The translations under genes were made by a program, and so were the position numbers. Shown here in pieces: positions 43,636 to 51,569 of a stretch of DNA of 51,877 nt; the stretch's first letter is position 1; each line of letters begins with the position of its first letter. The notes beneath the pieces were generated by a model that ran no database searches, had not been told where the DNA came from, and saw only the letters and a list, made by a program, of their open reading frames with translations. This DNA is from BOG-908 sp964244695 (lineage in GTDB: Bacteria > Pseudomonadota > Alphaproteobacteria > Acetobacterales > Acetobacteraceae), in NCBI GenBank assembly GCA_964244695.1, contig CAXTJZ010000001.1, positions 1 to 51,877 on the forward strand, in the 5' to 3' direction.

Positions 43636-45294
43636 ATGAGCCCCTTGGATACGGTTCTTCGCGATCCGGACACACCCCGCGTTACCCTAGACCGGCCGGC
43701 GGATTACCTGCACGCCCAGCACACGCTGCGAAGCTGGTTCTTCACCACGGACCACAAGCGCATCGCGCTGATGTACCTCGCCTCCATCACCGGCTTCTTC
43801 ATCCTGGGCGCTATTGCCGCAGGCTTGGTGCGGNNNNNNNNNNGCCTTGTCGTTCCGAACGGCCAGATCTTCAGCAACGACACCTACAACAAGCTGTTCA
43901 CCATGCACGGCGTGATCATGATCTGGTTTTTCTTGATCCCGTCGATTCCCGCCACCTTCGGCAACTTCCTGATCCCGCTTATGATTGGTGCGAAGGACCT
44001 GGCGTTCCCACGGCTGAACCTGCTGAGCTGGTACGTGTTCATGCTGGGATCGTTGTTTACCATCGTGGTGCTGATCGTAGGCGGCGTGGATACGGGGTGG
44101 ACGTTCTACGCGCCGTTCAGCACAACCTACTCGAACACCTACGTCATCCCGGCACTGCTCGGCGTAATCGTGGTGGGTTTCTCATCGATCCTCACCGGCC
44201 TGAACTTCGTGGTCACCATACACAAGATGCGCTGCCCGGGCATGACCTGGTTTCGCATGCCGATTTTCGTATGGACGCATTACGCCGTCAGCCTGATATT
44301 CCTGCTCGGCACCCCGGTGATCACGCTGGCGTTGATTCTGCTGGTGATGGAACGCGCGTTCCACATCGGCGTGTTCGATCCGCGCCTGGGCGGCGATCCC
44401 GTGCTGTTCGAACACCTGTTCTGGTTCTACTCGCATCCGGCCGTATACATCATGGTGCTGCCCGGCATGGGCGTGATCACCGAGCTTGTGGCGGCGTTTT
44501 CGCAAAAGCGCCTGTTCGGCTACAAGTTCGTGGCCTACGCCAGCATCGGCCTGGCTTCCATCACCTTCCTGGTGTGGGGGCACCACATGTTCGTCAACGG
44601 CCAAAGCCAGTTGGCAAGCACGGTCTTTTCCTTTCTCAGCTTCGCGGTCGCCGTGCCGTCCGCGGTGAAGGTGTATAACTGGACGGCAACGATACATAAG
44701 GGCTCGATAAGGCTCGACACGCCGATGCTGTACGCGATGGGCTATATCGGCCTGTTCGTGTTGGGCGGCCTGACCGGGCTGTTCCTGGCCACGCTTGCGG
44801 TGGATGCCCACCTGCACGACACGTATTTCGTGGTGGCGCACTTCCACTACATCATGGTCGGCGGCACCATGCTCGCCTTCCTCGGAGGCCTGCATTACTG
44901 GTGGCCAAAATTCACCGGCCGGATGTACCCGGAAGCCTGGGGACGCGTCGGCGCCTTTCTGATATTCATCGGCTTCAACGTCACCTTCTTCCCGCAATTC
45001 ATTCTCGGCTATCTCGGCATGCCGCGGCGCTATCATTCCTATCCGCCGGAGTTTCAGCTTCTCAACATCCTCTCCAGCGCCGGCAGCACTATACTTGCCG
45101 TGGGCTACTTCTTTCCGCTGAGTTACCTGACTTGGTCACTATGGTTCGGCAAGAAGGCGCCCGCCAATCCTTGGCAGGCAAAGGGGCTTGAGTGGACCAC
45201 CTCCTCACCACCACCGGCGCATAACTTCCTGCGCACGCCAGTGGTCGATTATGAGCCCTACGACTACGCCAACAAGACGCGTGACAATGGCTAA
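43636..45294 (+). CDS. coxA: Cytochrome c oxidase subunit I (interrupted by an assembly gap)
   Basis: Catalytic subunit of the heme-copper oxidase, about 552 residues. Metal ligands are visible: heme a His in LFTMHGVIM, the CuB His and cross-linked Tyr in HPAVYIMVLPGMG, the His pair in GHHMF, and the heme a3/heme a histidines in HDTYFVVAHFHY. I start at MSPLDTVLRD (43636) rather than 43609. Ten N bases at 43834-43843 replace residues just before VVPNGQIFSNDTYN. The frame is kept, but by comparison with the family the true number of residues may differ by about two. The coxC start overlaps the stop by eight bases. Confidence 0.95.
   Translation: MSPLDTVLRDPDTPRVTLDRPADYLHAQHTLRSWFFTTDHKRIALMYLASITGFFILGAIAAGLVRXXXXLVVPNGQIFSNDTYNKLFTMHGVIMIWFFLIPSIPATFGNFLIPLMIGAKDLAFPRLNLLSWYVFMLGSLFTIVVLIVGGVDTGWTFYAPFSTTYSNTYVIPALLGVIVVGFSSILTGLNFVVTIHKMRCPGMTWFRMPIFVWTHYAVSLIFLLGTPVITLALILLVMERAFHIGVFDPRLGGDPVLFEHLFWFYSHPAVYIMVLPGMGVITELVAAFSQKRLFGYKFVAYASIGLASITFLVWGHHMFVNGQSQLASTVFSFLSFAVAVPSAVKVYNWTATIHKGSIRLDTPMLYAMGYIGLFVLGGLTGLFLATLAVDAHLHDTYFVVAHFHYIMVGGTMLAFLGGLHYWWPKFTGRMYPEAWGRVGAFLIFIGFNVTFFPQFILGYLGMPRRYHSYPPEFQLLNILSSAGSTILAVGYFFPLSYLTWSLWFGKKAPANPWQAKGLEWTTSSPPPAHNFLRTPVVDYEPYDYANKTRDNG
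43834..43843. other. Assembly gap of 10 N
   Basis: Ten undetermined bases inside coxA. The round number suggests a placeholder rather than a measured length. Confidence 0.95.
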
Positions 45295-45952
45295 CGCCAG
45301 CATTGCCGCTGAACCGGTGGGTCTGGAGCTTGCCGAGCAGTTCACCACCAAGGAACAGCAGCGCGAGGCGGCCACACTTGGCATGTGGGCCTGGCTGGTA
45401 ACCGAACTGCTGTTGTTCGCCGGCCTGTTTCTCTGCGCGCTGATCCTGCGGATACAGCATCCGCAATCCGTGACGCTCGCGACCACGCATTTGAAGTTCT
45501 GGATCGGCGCCACAAACACCGTGGTGCTGATCTGCTCCAGCCTGACCATGTCGGCGGCCATCGTCACCTCACGCCTGGGATGGCGCCGGTTCATGCTCGG
45601 CGCCATGCTGGCCACGGCCGCTTTGGGAACGCTGTTCCTGCTGCTCAAGGGCTTCGAATACTATCAGGACTACGATGAACACATGATGCCGTTCCTGGCC
45701 GGCCGGTCCTACGTGCTGGCCAAGGATCAGGCGACCACGCTTTTCGTGGATGTCTATTACATCACCACAGGCTTGCACGGCGTGCACCTGATCACCGGCA
45801 TCTCCATCCTGCTCTGGCTGACCTGGAAGGCCAGCAAGCCAGCCTTCCTGCAGACGCACCAGAACCGCATCGAGATCTACGGCCTTTACTGGCATTTCAT
45901 CGACCTGATCTGGATCATCGCGTTCCCGGTGCTCTACGTTCTCAACCGCTAA
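45287..45952 (+). CDS. coxC: Cytochrome c oxidase subunit III
   Basis: Membrane subunit III of the caa3 oxidase, 221 residues, the short five-helix form typical of caa3/ba3-like systems. Motifs include LGMWAWLVTELLLFAGLFLCALILR, then KGFEYYQDYDEHMMPF and TTGLHGVHLITGISILLWL. The last helix is GLYWHFIDLIWIIAFPVLYVLNR, with the typical Trp-His-Phe-x-Asp. The ATG at 45287 overlaps the coxA stop; the longer frame lies in coxA. Confidence 0.95.
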   Translation: MANASIAAEPVGLELAEQFTTKEQQREAATLGMWAWLVTELLLFAGLFLCALILRIQHPQSVTLATTHLKFWIGATNTVVLICSSLTMSAAIVTSRLGWRRFMLGAMLATAALGTLFLLLKGFEYYQDYDEHMMPFLAGRSYVLAKDQATTLFVDVYYITTGLHGVHLITGISILLWLTWKASKPAFLQTHQNRIEIYGLYWHFIDLIWIIAFPVLYVLNR

Positions 45953-45960
45953 GGCATCTG

Positions 45961-46251
45961 ATGTCACGCGACGATTGGCAAATTCTCTGGCGCCACATGC
46001 GCCCTCCTGCCCTCAGCTTTGTAATCTTGATGCTGTTGCTTGGCGTGAACGTCACCCTAGGCGCCACGCTACCGTTCACCTGGGCCTACATCATCGAAGG
46101 GGTGGTGGTGGTTTGCATGGTGCTGACAGTGCTTCTTGTGTCCATGGAGGTTTTGCATGAGCCGCCGCTGATGCGGCTGTTTGCTGGGTTGGGTTTTTTC
46201 TGGGTGGCGATCATGTTCACGATGACGCTGGTGGACTATCTTTCGAGATAA
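45961..46251 (+). CDS. Cytochrome c oxidase subunit IV (caa3 type)
   Basis: A 96-residue protein with three membrane helices (LSFVILMLLLGVNVTLGATLPF, AYIIEGVVVVCMVLTVLLVSMEV and LFAGLGFFWVAIMFTMTLVDYL). It matches the prokaryotic subunit IV family that stabilises the oxidase. It starts nine bases after coxC and ends the respiratory operon, with a repeat copy following. Confidence 0.85.
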   Translation: MSRDDWQILWRHMRPPALSFVILMLLLGVNVTLGATLPFTWAYIIEGVVVVCMVLTVLLVSMEVLHEPPLMRLFAGLGFFWVAIMFTMTLVDYLSR

Positions 46252-46252
46252 G

Positions 46253-46410
46253 TAGGCATTGCTTCTTCTTCGAAGAAGACAGAGGCAGAGACTTTACCAC
46301 CTTCGTATTCGAAGCACGCGCCTGCACAATCATAAAGTGAGGCGCTGAGACAGCAGGCGATAAAAGTTTTTTGCTTCTTTCTTACAAAAAAGAAGGCCTT
46401 GCTTTCTTCC
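46253..46410 (+). repeat. Palindromic repeat, last copy in window
   Basis: Right arm CTTC type well kept (46360-46410); left arm eroded to GCTTCTTCTTCGAAGAAG. No copy is seen after this position. Confidence 0.8.
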
Positions 46411-46493
46411 TGTCACCCAACCTGTGAACAAGCCCCGGCCTAGCCACCTTGCGCCAAACCGCCATGTGCGGCGGGCATCACAGGAGTCAAGAA

Positions 46494-47501
46494 ATGCCCA
46501 AACTAAAGCCGCTAGGCCAGCAGGTCATCGTCCTGACAGGTGCCACATCCGGCATAGGCTTAGCCACGGCACGGCTTGCAGCGGAGCGTGGTGCCAAGCT
46601 CCTTCTTGTAGCCCGCAACGAGGCGGCGCTGACGCAACTCACAGCGGAGATCAAAGCCAAGGGCGGCCATGCCGCGTACGCCGTGGCTGATGTCGCTGAG
46701 AAGGCGCAGGTGGATGCCGCCGCGGCAAAGGCCGTTGCGGAATTCGGCTATTTTGACTCCTGGGTGAACGACGCAGGCGCTTTCCTCTATGGAGGCCTAC
46801 AGGACACCACCCTGGAGGATCAGCGCCGCGTGTTCGACGTGGTCTATTGGGGCGTCGTGCACGGCACGCTCGCCGCGGCCGCGCATCTGAAGGCGGCTGG
46901 CGGCGCCATTGTGAACGTCGGCAGTGTGCTGGGCGAACTCGCCATTCCTTACCAGGGGCCGTATTGCGCGGCGAAATTCGCCGTGAAAGGGTTCACCGAG
47001 GCGTTCAGGCGGGAGACGGAGGCAGCAGGCGATCCCATTTCGCTGACGCTGATCAAGCCTGCAGCCATAGACACGGCTTTTATGGAACACGCGCGCAACG
47101 CCATGGGCAGCCCCGGCACGCGCAACCCGCCCCCCGCCTATCATCCGCATCTAGTGGCTCGCGCTATCCTGCACGGCTGCGAACACGGCAACCGCGACAT
47201 CATGATCGGCGGTGCCGGCGGGCTGTCTCTGGTGATTGCTAACCAGGCAATGCCGCGCGTGATGGATTGGGTGTTCGCCAGGGCTGGCCGAATCTCGATG
47301 ACAAGCAAGAATCCGGGTGATCCGGCACGCCGCGATAATCTCTACGAGGTGCGCGAGGACATGGATGAGCGTAGCACGTTGCATCCATTCACGCGCAAGA
47401 CAAGCCTGCTGCTGGAAGCGCAGCTTAATCCGGCGGCCACGGCCATAGTTGCCACACTTGGGACACTCGCGTTGGGGGCCGCCGTGCGCCGCCGCCGCTG
47501 A
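46494..47501 (+). CDS. SDR family oxidoreductase
   Basis: Short-chain dehydrogenase of 335 residues with a C-terminal extension. The Rossmann motif is TGATSGIG (about residue 15) and the catalytic residues are in NVGSVLG, then YQGPYCAAKFAVKGF. The usual NNAG is VNDAG. The C-terminal 80 residues hold a linker and a last hydrophobic segment (ATAIVATLGTLALGAAV) ending in RRRR, suggesting membrane attachment. The start is ATG 46494 with a CAGGAG ribosome site; an in-frame ATG at 46449 is less likely. The substrate is unknown. It is the last gene of the repeat-bearing part of the window. Confidence 0.9.
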   Translation: MPKLKPLGQQVIVLTGATSGIGLATARLAAERGAKLLLVARNEAALTQLTAEIKAKGGHAAYAVADVAEKAQVDAAAAKAVAEFGYFDSWVNDAGAFLYGGLQDTTLEDQRRVFDVVYWGVVHGTLAAAAHLKAAGGAIVNVGSVLGELAIPYQGPYCAAKFAVKGFTEAFRRETEAAGDPISLTLIKPAAIDTAFMEHARNAMGSPGTRNPPPAYHPHLVARAILHGCEHGNRDIMIGGAGGLSLVIANQAMPRVMDWVFARAGRISMTSKNPGDPARRDNLYEVREDMDERSTLHPFTRKTSLLLEAQLNPAATAIVATLGTLALGAAVRRRR

Positions 47502-47840
47502 GGCTGGTCAAACACGCCTAACTTCCGTCTGGGTGCTGTAGCGGTGCGTTGCAGGGATAAACCTCCAGCGCGCCGTCAGCGACTGGCCTCCGTCTGCTGG
47601 CCGGCAGACGGGAACTTTCCAGCGCCGAAGAAATAACATGTCAGCAGATTGCGACGGCATTTGCCGTCCCAGTGCTTGGGAGCTGAGAACAAGTTTACCG
47701 GCGCCTCATCCCGGCGGCTGCGATGTCGGTCTAACCATCGTCACGGCATTCGGCTCAGTCACCGAGCGCAATGCTGAATGTGAGGGATATCCGGAGCCTG
47801 GCGGCCTGGTCAGGCTCCGGACCTACGGCTAGCTAGACAG
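47502..47840. other. Intergenic region with two hairpins
   Basis: No supported gene. It contains an 8-bp stem hairpin at 47590-47611 (CCGTCTGC and GCAGACGG, 6-base loop) soon after the SDR stop, and the 10-bp hairpin at 47791-47820. A 64-codon open frame starting at 47638 has no ribosome site or recognisable sequence. Confidence 0.5.
47791..47820. terminator. Perfect 10-bp stem hairpin
   Basis: CCGGAGCCTG (47791-47800) and CAGGCTCCGG (47811-47820) pair perfectly around a 10-base loop. It lies 20 bases beyond the stop of the minus-strand lipoprotein gene and may end that transcript, though no T-run follows. Confidence 0.45.
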
Positions 47841-48029
47841 CTACTTTGCCCCGCCAGCACTGTCTGTGGTGCCTGTTCCGGCAGGTCCGCCGCCGACCGA
47901 GGCGCCGGCACTGGCACCCGGCTGCGGGCCCGCGCCGCTTGGGGAGGGGCTGCTTGCACCAGTGGGGCCGGAATGATTGTCGGTGCAGCCGACGGCCGCA
48001 AGGGCGAGCACTAAAACAAACCAGCGCAT
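47841..48029 (-). CDS. Small lipoprotein with low-complexity tail
   Basis: A 62-residue predicted lipoprotein. The signal is MRWFVLVLALAAVGC with the lipobox AAVGC (Cys15). The mature 48 residues are almost entirely Gly, Ala, Ser, Pro and Thr, with no recognisable domain, probably a flexible tether or wall-spanning tail. An AGGGAG ribosome site lies about eight bases upstream of the ATG, which supports translation. No partner is evident. Confidence 0.65.
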   Translation of the reverse strand: MRWFVLVLALAAVGCTDNHSGPTGASSPSPSGAGPQPGASAGASVGGGPAGTGTTDSAGGAK

Positions 48030-48365
48030 GGACTTGTCTCCCTGCGGTTCTTGGACGACCGCCATCTCAAAACAGTCGGCAGGGGGAATGGTTGCGCAAC
48101 GGGAGTAGCGGACCGGGAGATGGTGCCGGGTGCAGGATTTGAGGCACACCCAGCCTCGGCAAGCAAAATCAGCGGCTTAGGACTGGCCTAGGGACTAGAT
48201 GTGTGCCTCGTGCGTGTGCCTCGTCAAGAGGATTACGTCAGGTCCCGCTCCTCGTCTCGCCTGGTCCTCAAAGTTTGAACACCCTTTTGTGCTTCACCTA
48301 AAATTACGGCACTGGCCAGGCAGCCCGCCGGCCGCAAGGGCAAGCTGGAGACGCTGCGCGCCGCG
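48030..48365. other. Intergenic region with short repeated motif
   Basis: No supported gene in these 336 bases. The motif GTGTGCCTCGT occurs twice in tandem (48201-48211 and 48214-48224), with an inverted partial copy GAGGCACAC at 48141-48149. The last 87 bases are an open extension of the downstream frame without a standard start codon. Confidence 0.5.
48201..48224 (+). repeat. Tandem 11-bp direct repeat
   Basis: Two exact copies of GTGTGCCTCGT separated by GC; an inverted copy of its first nine bases is at 48141-48149. Could be a protein-binding site or a recombination scar. Confidence 0.6.
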
Positions 48366-48872
48366 GTGGACGACGTGGTGGCGTTGGGGATGGCGCCGGC
48401 AGTCCTGAAAGCGATTGAGGAGACGCAGGGGGGTCGTCCGGCGGTCGTCAGGACTGCTTTCCCCGCTATCCAAGATGCTTTCGGTTCACTTAGAACCGCG
48501 ATGACGGTGAGTGAAGGCCCGCCGCCGCAAATGATCATGCAAGTCGGCCTCTATGACGAAACGAACGTTCATCAGGGAGCCTACTTGAGCGGCCAAATCG
48601 TTGTGTCCCCGGTGCTTACTGCGCAGCGAGGCGCTTCCCAAAAAGGACCAACCACCGCCGACCTCATCGGATCACTGCGATTTATCGTTACGGAAGATGA
48701 CGTTCTTAGAATGAGTTCGACGGCCGTCCATGTTGCTGGGAGCGTGCCAACTCCACAGATCACAGAGTCGATCAATATCGCGGCAGGATCGCAGAAGGAA
48801 ATATTTGCGGTGGTGGGCAAGGCGGTCGAGAAGTATCTACGCCACGCCATGACCTTCCGTAACCGGCTATAA
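48366..48872 (+). CDS. Unrecognised protein, lower GC, 5' end uncertain
   Basis: I do not recognise this 168-residue protein. It appears soluble and mixed alpha/beta: a helical start (DDVVALGMAPAVLKAIEETQG), then PAIQDAFGSLRTAMTVSEGPP, a strand-rich middle, and a helical end (EIFAVVGKAVEKYLRHAMTF). Base composition is visibly less GC-rich than in neighbouring genes. The GTG start is poor: the frame continues upstream to a stop at 48276-48278 and encodes sensible sequence (ARQPAGRKGKLETLRAA) with no ATG, GTG or TTG, so the start may have been lost. It could be a truncated gene in an acquired segment. Confidence 0.45.
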   Translation: MDDVVALGMAPAVLKAIEETQGGRPAVVRTAFPAIQDAFGSLRTAMTVSEGPPPQMIMQVGLYDETNVHQGAYLSGQIVVSPVLTAQRGASQKGPTTADLIGSLRFIVTEDDVLRMSSTAVHVAGSVPTPQITESINIAAGSQKEIFAVVGKAVEKYLRHAMTFRNRL

Positions 48873-48895
48873 GCCGGCAAGGCCGGCCGCACCTG

Positions 48896-50503
48896 TTAGA
48901 CCCGGTAGCCCCTCCGCTCCATCGCCGGCATCAGGATCGGCAAGACCCCCTCCAGGTGCCGCAGGTAGTGCCGGTAGCGCCCCGCCGCCCGCGTGTAGAG
49001 CGGTTCAGCGACTTGCGCGTAACTTTCGTTGCGCGTGTATCGCGGGTTGGTCGCGAACGATAGCACACTCGGATCAAAAGGCACCCCCACGTGTTCCAGG
49101 ACCCGCCGCATGGTCGTCTCCTGGTCAACCACCACGTCTTCATAGCGAACCGTCAAGCACCGCGTTGTGCATCGCTCCAGGAGATCGTCAGTCAGGTCCG
49201 CGACGAGGGCGTAGAACTCCGCCACGTCCACCAAGTCTAAAGCGTAGAACCCGCCCGCGCCCAAGGTGAGCGAGTAGGCCGACAACACCGCGTCAAGCGG
49301 GTGGCGGATCATGTGGACTATCGGCGACTCCGGAAAGGCCGTCGCGATCAATCCGACAAGTCCGACGTTGCTGTTCTGTTTGTCCGTGAACCAGCGTGTG
49401 TTCGCTTGCACGTCCCCGTCGTGCGTCGCCCGGCCGAGATAGAAGTCACGGAGGAGACCCACGTCTGCCGTTCCGTGCGCCATCCAGAGTTCAGACAGCG
49501 CCTCCGGGAAGGCGAGCGGGCTGCCCAGCAGGCCCGGCACGCGGTCGGAAAGGTCCAGCAGATGGCCCGTCTCGCCCGCCGCCGCGATCTCCGGGTGCGA
49601 CGAAAGCGACTGCTCCAGGAGCGTCGTGCCGGATCGGGGGAAACCAATGACGAAAATCGGCTGCGGAGTATCCGGCCGCACGGGAGCCGTTGGGAGCAGC
49701 GCCATGTTCCCCGGCGTGAAGAACGCGCGCGCATTGTCGGCCCACGCCTGCGCGGCATCGGCCTGGTAGCTATGGCCAGTGAAGCTCACGAAGTCAGCCT
49801 TTGCGGCGCTGATCTCCGCGAACGCCTCCTCGTGCTGCCCCAGCCTCGCGAGCAAAAGCCCCCGCTCCAGCCGCGCACGGGTGCCGCAGGGCGTGGCTCT
49901 CGCGGCTAGGGGTGCAAGCGCCTCGGCAGCCTCCTCCAGCCTGCCCGTGCGCTTCCGCAGCGTCGCGCCTAGGCCCGTAGCCGCCCGAACCGTCTGGGCA
50001 GTCTGAGGGAGCGCCGCAGCCCGCTTCAGGAGTGCCGTCGCGGCTTTGAAGTCCCGGCCTATCTCCTCAACCTCGGCCCACATGATGAGCGGTCCCGGTT
50101 CGTTGGGTAGGGCCTCCGAAACCGCCCTGAACAGGTCACACGCGGCGGGCAGGTCCCCGGCGTCCCGCAAGCAGCACGCCAGCCGCACGACGGTATCCAG
50201 GTCGCGGTCGTCAGCTAGGACCAGCGACCGCTTGTAGTGCCACGCCGCCTCGGCCGGCCGCGCGCTCACAGCCAGGCAGGAGGCAAGCAGGCGGTGGGTC
50301 GCCGACGCGGCTGGAGAATGACGCACGCCCCTTCGCGCAAGCTCCTCGCCGGCCGCCACCTGCCCGGACGCGAGGAGTAGCTCAACCAATTCCCTGAGCG
50401 CCTCCAGGTCGCGCGGGTTCGCCTCCACAGCGGCACGTAGGGCGCCATCGTGGCCCCCAACGTCCAGCCCGTCACCTTTGCCAGCCTGGAGGTCCGCCGG
50501 CAT
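48896..50503 (-). CDS. TPR-containing sulfotransferase
   Basis: A 535-residue protein with about 250 residues of tetratricopeptide repeats followed by a PAPS-dependent sulfotransferase domain. The 5'-phosphosulfate loop is FVIGFPRSGTTLLEQSLSSHP (about residues 283-300). The 3'-phosphate motif is VHMIRHPLDAVLSAYS, and the end has LTVRYEDVVVDQETTMRRVLEHVGVPF and the N-x-R-Y-T region typical of this bacterial family. TPR-sulfotransferases are related to protein tyrosine sulfotransferases, but the acceptor here is unknown. The ATG overlaps the stop of the upstream HNH-like gene (TGATG), so it is the last gene of a three-gene operon. Confidence 0.88.
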   Translation of the reverse strand: MPADLQAGKGDGLDVGGHDGALRAAVEANPRDLEALRELVELLLASGQVAAGEELARRGVRHSPAASATHRLLASCLAVSARPAEAAWHYKRSLVLADDRDLDTVVRLACCLRDAGDLPAACDLFRAVSEALPNEPGPLIMWAEVEEIGRDFKAATALLKRAAALPQTAQTVRAATGLGATLRKRTGRLEEAAEALAPLAARATPCGTRARLERGLLLARLGQHEEAFAEISAAKADFVSFTGHSYQADAAQAWADNARAFFTPGNMALLPTAPVRPDTPQPIFVIGFPRSGTTLLEQSLSSHPEIAAAGETGHLLDLSDRVPGLLGSPLAFPEALSELWMAHGTADVGLLRDFYLGRATHDGDVQANTRWFTDKQNSNVGLVGLIATAFPESPIVHMIRHPLDAVLSAYSLTLGAGGFYALDLVDVAEFYALVADLTDDLLERCTTRCLTVRYEDVVVDQETTMRRVLEHVGVPFDPSVLSFATNPRYTRNESYAQVAEPLYTRAAGRYRHYLRHLEGVLPILMPAMERRGYRV

Positions 50504-51060
50504 CAGGACGCCTCACGCGGGGCTGGCGCCGATGTTTCCGGCGTGCCGCGCTTCAAGCCGGGCCGGCGCGTTCTCTTTCGCTTCTTGGCAGGAGCAGGGT
50601 CAGGTTCACCCACGGACGGAGCCGCGATGTCAGGCTTTGCCCTGTCGAATATGGCGCTGAGCTTGTCCAGCAGTTCGATCTCCTTTCGCGTGAGTGGCTT
50701 GGGCGGCGTTGCCACAGTGCGGGCGCCCTTCGGCCGGCACACGAGGTTTGCACGGGTCACATTCAACGTGTCTCCGTCCAGATGCCGCACCGTCTCGCCA
50801 TAGCGCGGGAGCGCAATGAAGTCCGCCAGCGTCAGCCAGAACATCTTGTAGTTGCGCGCCCGGTGAGTGCTGGCTTTCAGGGCACGGGAGGCGACCACCG
50901 GCCGGTCGTGATGGTCGAAGATGGCCCATTCGTGCGTCAGCGTCAGCGCGGCCTCCCAATCGGCGGCGGCGACGCGGACGGCGTGTGTCGTGCCCTGCTC
51001 GTCCAGCAGTTCGACGTTCAGCACTGTGTCGCCCGGCTCTGCGAGGTTCGGCGTTTCCAT
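50503..51060 (-). CDS. HNH/AP2-like protein A, upstream of sulfotransferase
   Basis: A 185-residue protein without a confident family name. After an N-terminal region of about 70 residues (VLNVELLDEQGTTHAVRVAAADW), the segment GETVRHLDGDTLNVTRANLVCRPKG resembles the core of HNH_3-type endonucleases: a His-x-Asp-Gly-Asp element, then Asn and Asn-Leu. The C-terminus is a helix (LTRKEIELLDKLSAIFD) and a long basic, proline-rich tail (KKRKRTRRPGLKRG). Its layout parallels the protein encoded two bases upstream, so they are probably paralogues. I start at METPNLAEPGD; the longer frame overlaps that gene. Nuclease activity is uncertain. Confidence 0.6.
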   Translation of the reverse strand: METPNLAEPGDTVLNVELLDEQGTTHAVRVAAADWEAALTLTHEWAIFDHHDRPVVASRALKASTHRARNYKMFWLTLADFIALPRYGETVRHLDGDTLNVTRANLVCRPKGARTVATPPKPLTRKEIELLDKLSAIFDRAKPDIAAPSVGEPDPAPAKKRKRTRRPGLKRGTPETSAPAPREAS

Positions 51061-51062
51061 GC

Positions 51063-51569
51063 TCAAGCTGCCCTCAGCGCGGCGTTGGCTGCCACGACTG
51101 CCGCACGGACTTCCGCAGCACGCGCCCCATTGTTCTTCCGGCCGGCGCCGCGAGCACACGCAGCGAGTTCGTTGCGAGTGCCCACGATCAAATTGCTCTT
51201 GCGGATGTCAAGCCGGTTCTTGTTCTTGAACGACACGATCATGGCGGGCGCCGGCTCTGCGACTAGACGCGACATGAAGGCCATGCCGCTCGTGATGCCG
51301 GCCGCTGCGAGAGCCGCCTTCGTGGTTGAGGTTACGCATTCGTATCCGCTGATGACCTGGAGGCCCCACCAAGGCGTCACGTCCTCGCTGATGCGCAACC
51401 AGGTCGATAGGTCCAGGAGCATCTCGCGGCCCGCACCGCGCTTTCCAGTCAACTCCACCGCAACACACGAAGCTCCGTCCACCGTCAAGCGGCGGACCTG
51501 CGGCAGGTGGACAGAAGGAACCGCCGAAACAGCGGGCAGAGTTGTGGCGTTGGCTTTCGTGTCGTTCAT
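51063..51569 (-). CDS. HNH/AP2-like protein B, paralogue of protein A
   Basis: A 168-residue protein resembling its downstream neighbour in order of elements: a strand VAVELTGKRGAGREMLLDLSTW, a Trp-rich segment (TPWWGLQVISGYECVTSTTKAAL), a FMSRL helix, and MIVSFKNKNRLDIRKSNLIVGTRNEL. This last part matches the Asn-Lys-x-x-Leu-Asp-x-Arg-x-x-Asn-Leu pattern of HNH/AP2-type DNA-binding proteins. The HNH histidine position is Ser/Phe here, so cleavage is unlikely and DNA binding more plausible. The start is ATG 51569; a frame to 51659 is open but unsupported. First gene of the operon with protein A and the sulfotransferase. Confidence 0.6.
   Translation of the reverse strand: MNDTKANATTLPAVSAVPSVHLPQVRRLTVDGASCVAVELTGKRGAGREMLLDLSTWLRISEDVTPWWGLQVISGYECVTSTTKAALAAAGITSGMAFMSRLVAEPAPAMIVSFKNKNRLDIRKSNLIVGTRNELAACARGAGRKNNGARAAEVRAAVVAANAALRAA

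Noticed and set aside
46494..47501. The SDR gene as the missing DprE2 partner
   Set aside because: It is longer, has a C-terminal membrane segment, lies 13 kb away beyond another operon, and lacks the DprE2 sequence pattern.
47638..47832. A 64-codon open frame
   Set aside because: No ribosome site, no recognisable sequence, and its end runs through a perfect hairpin.
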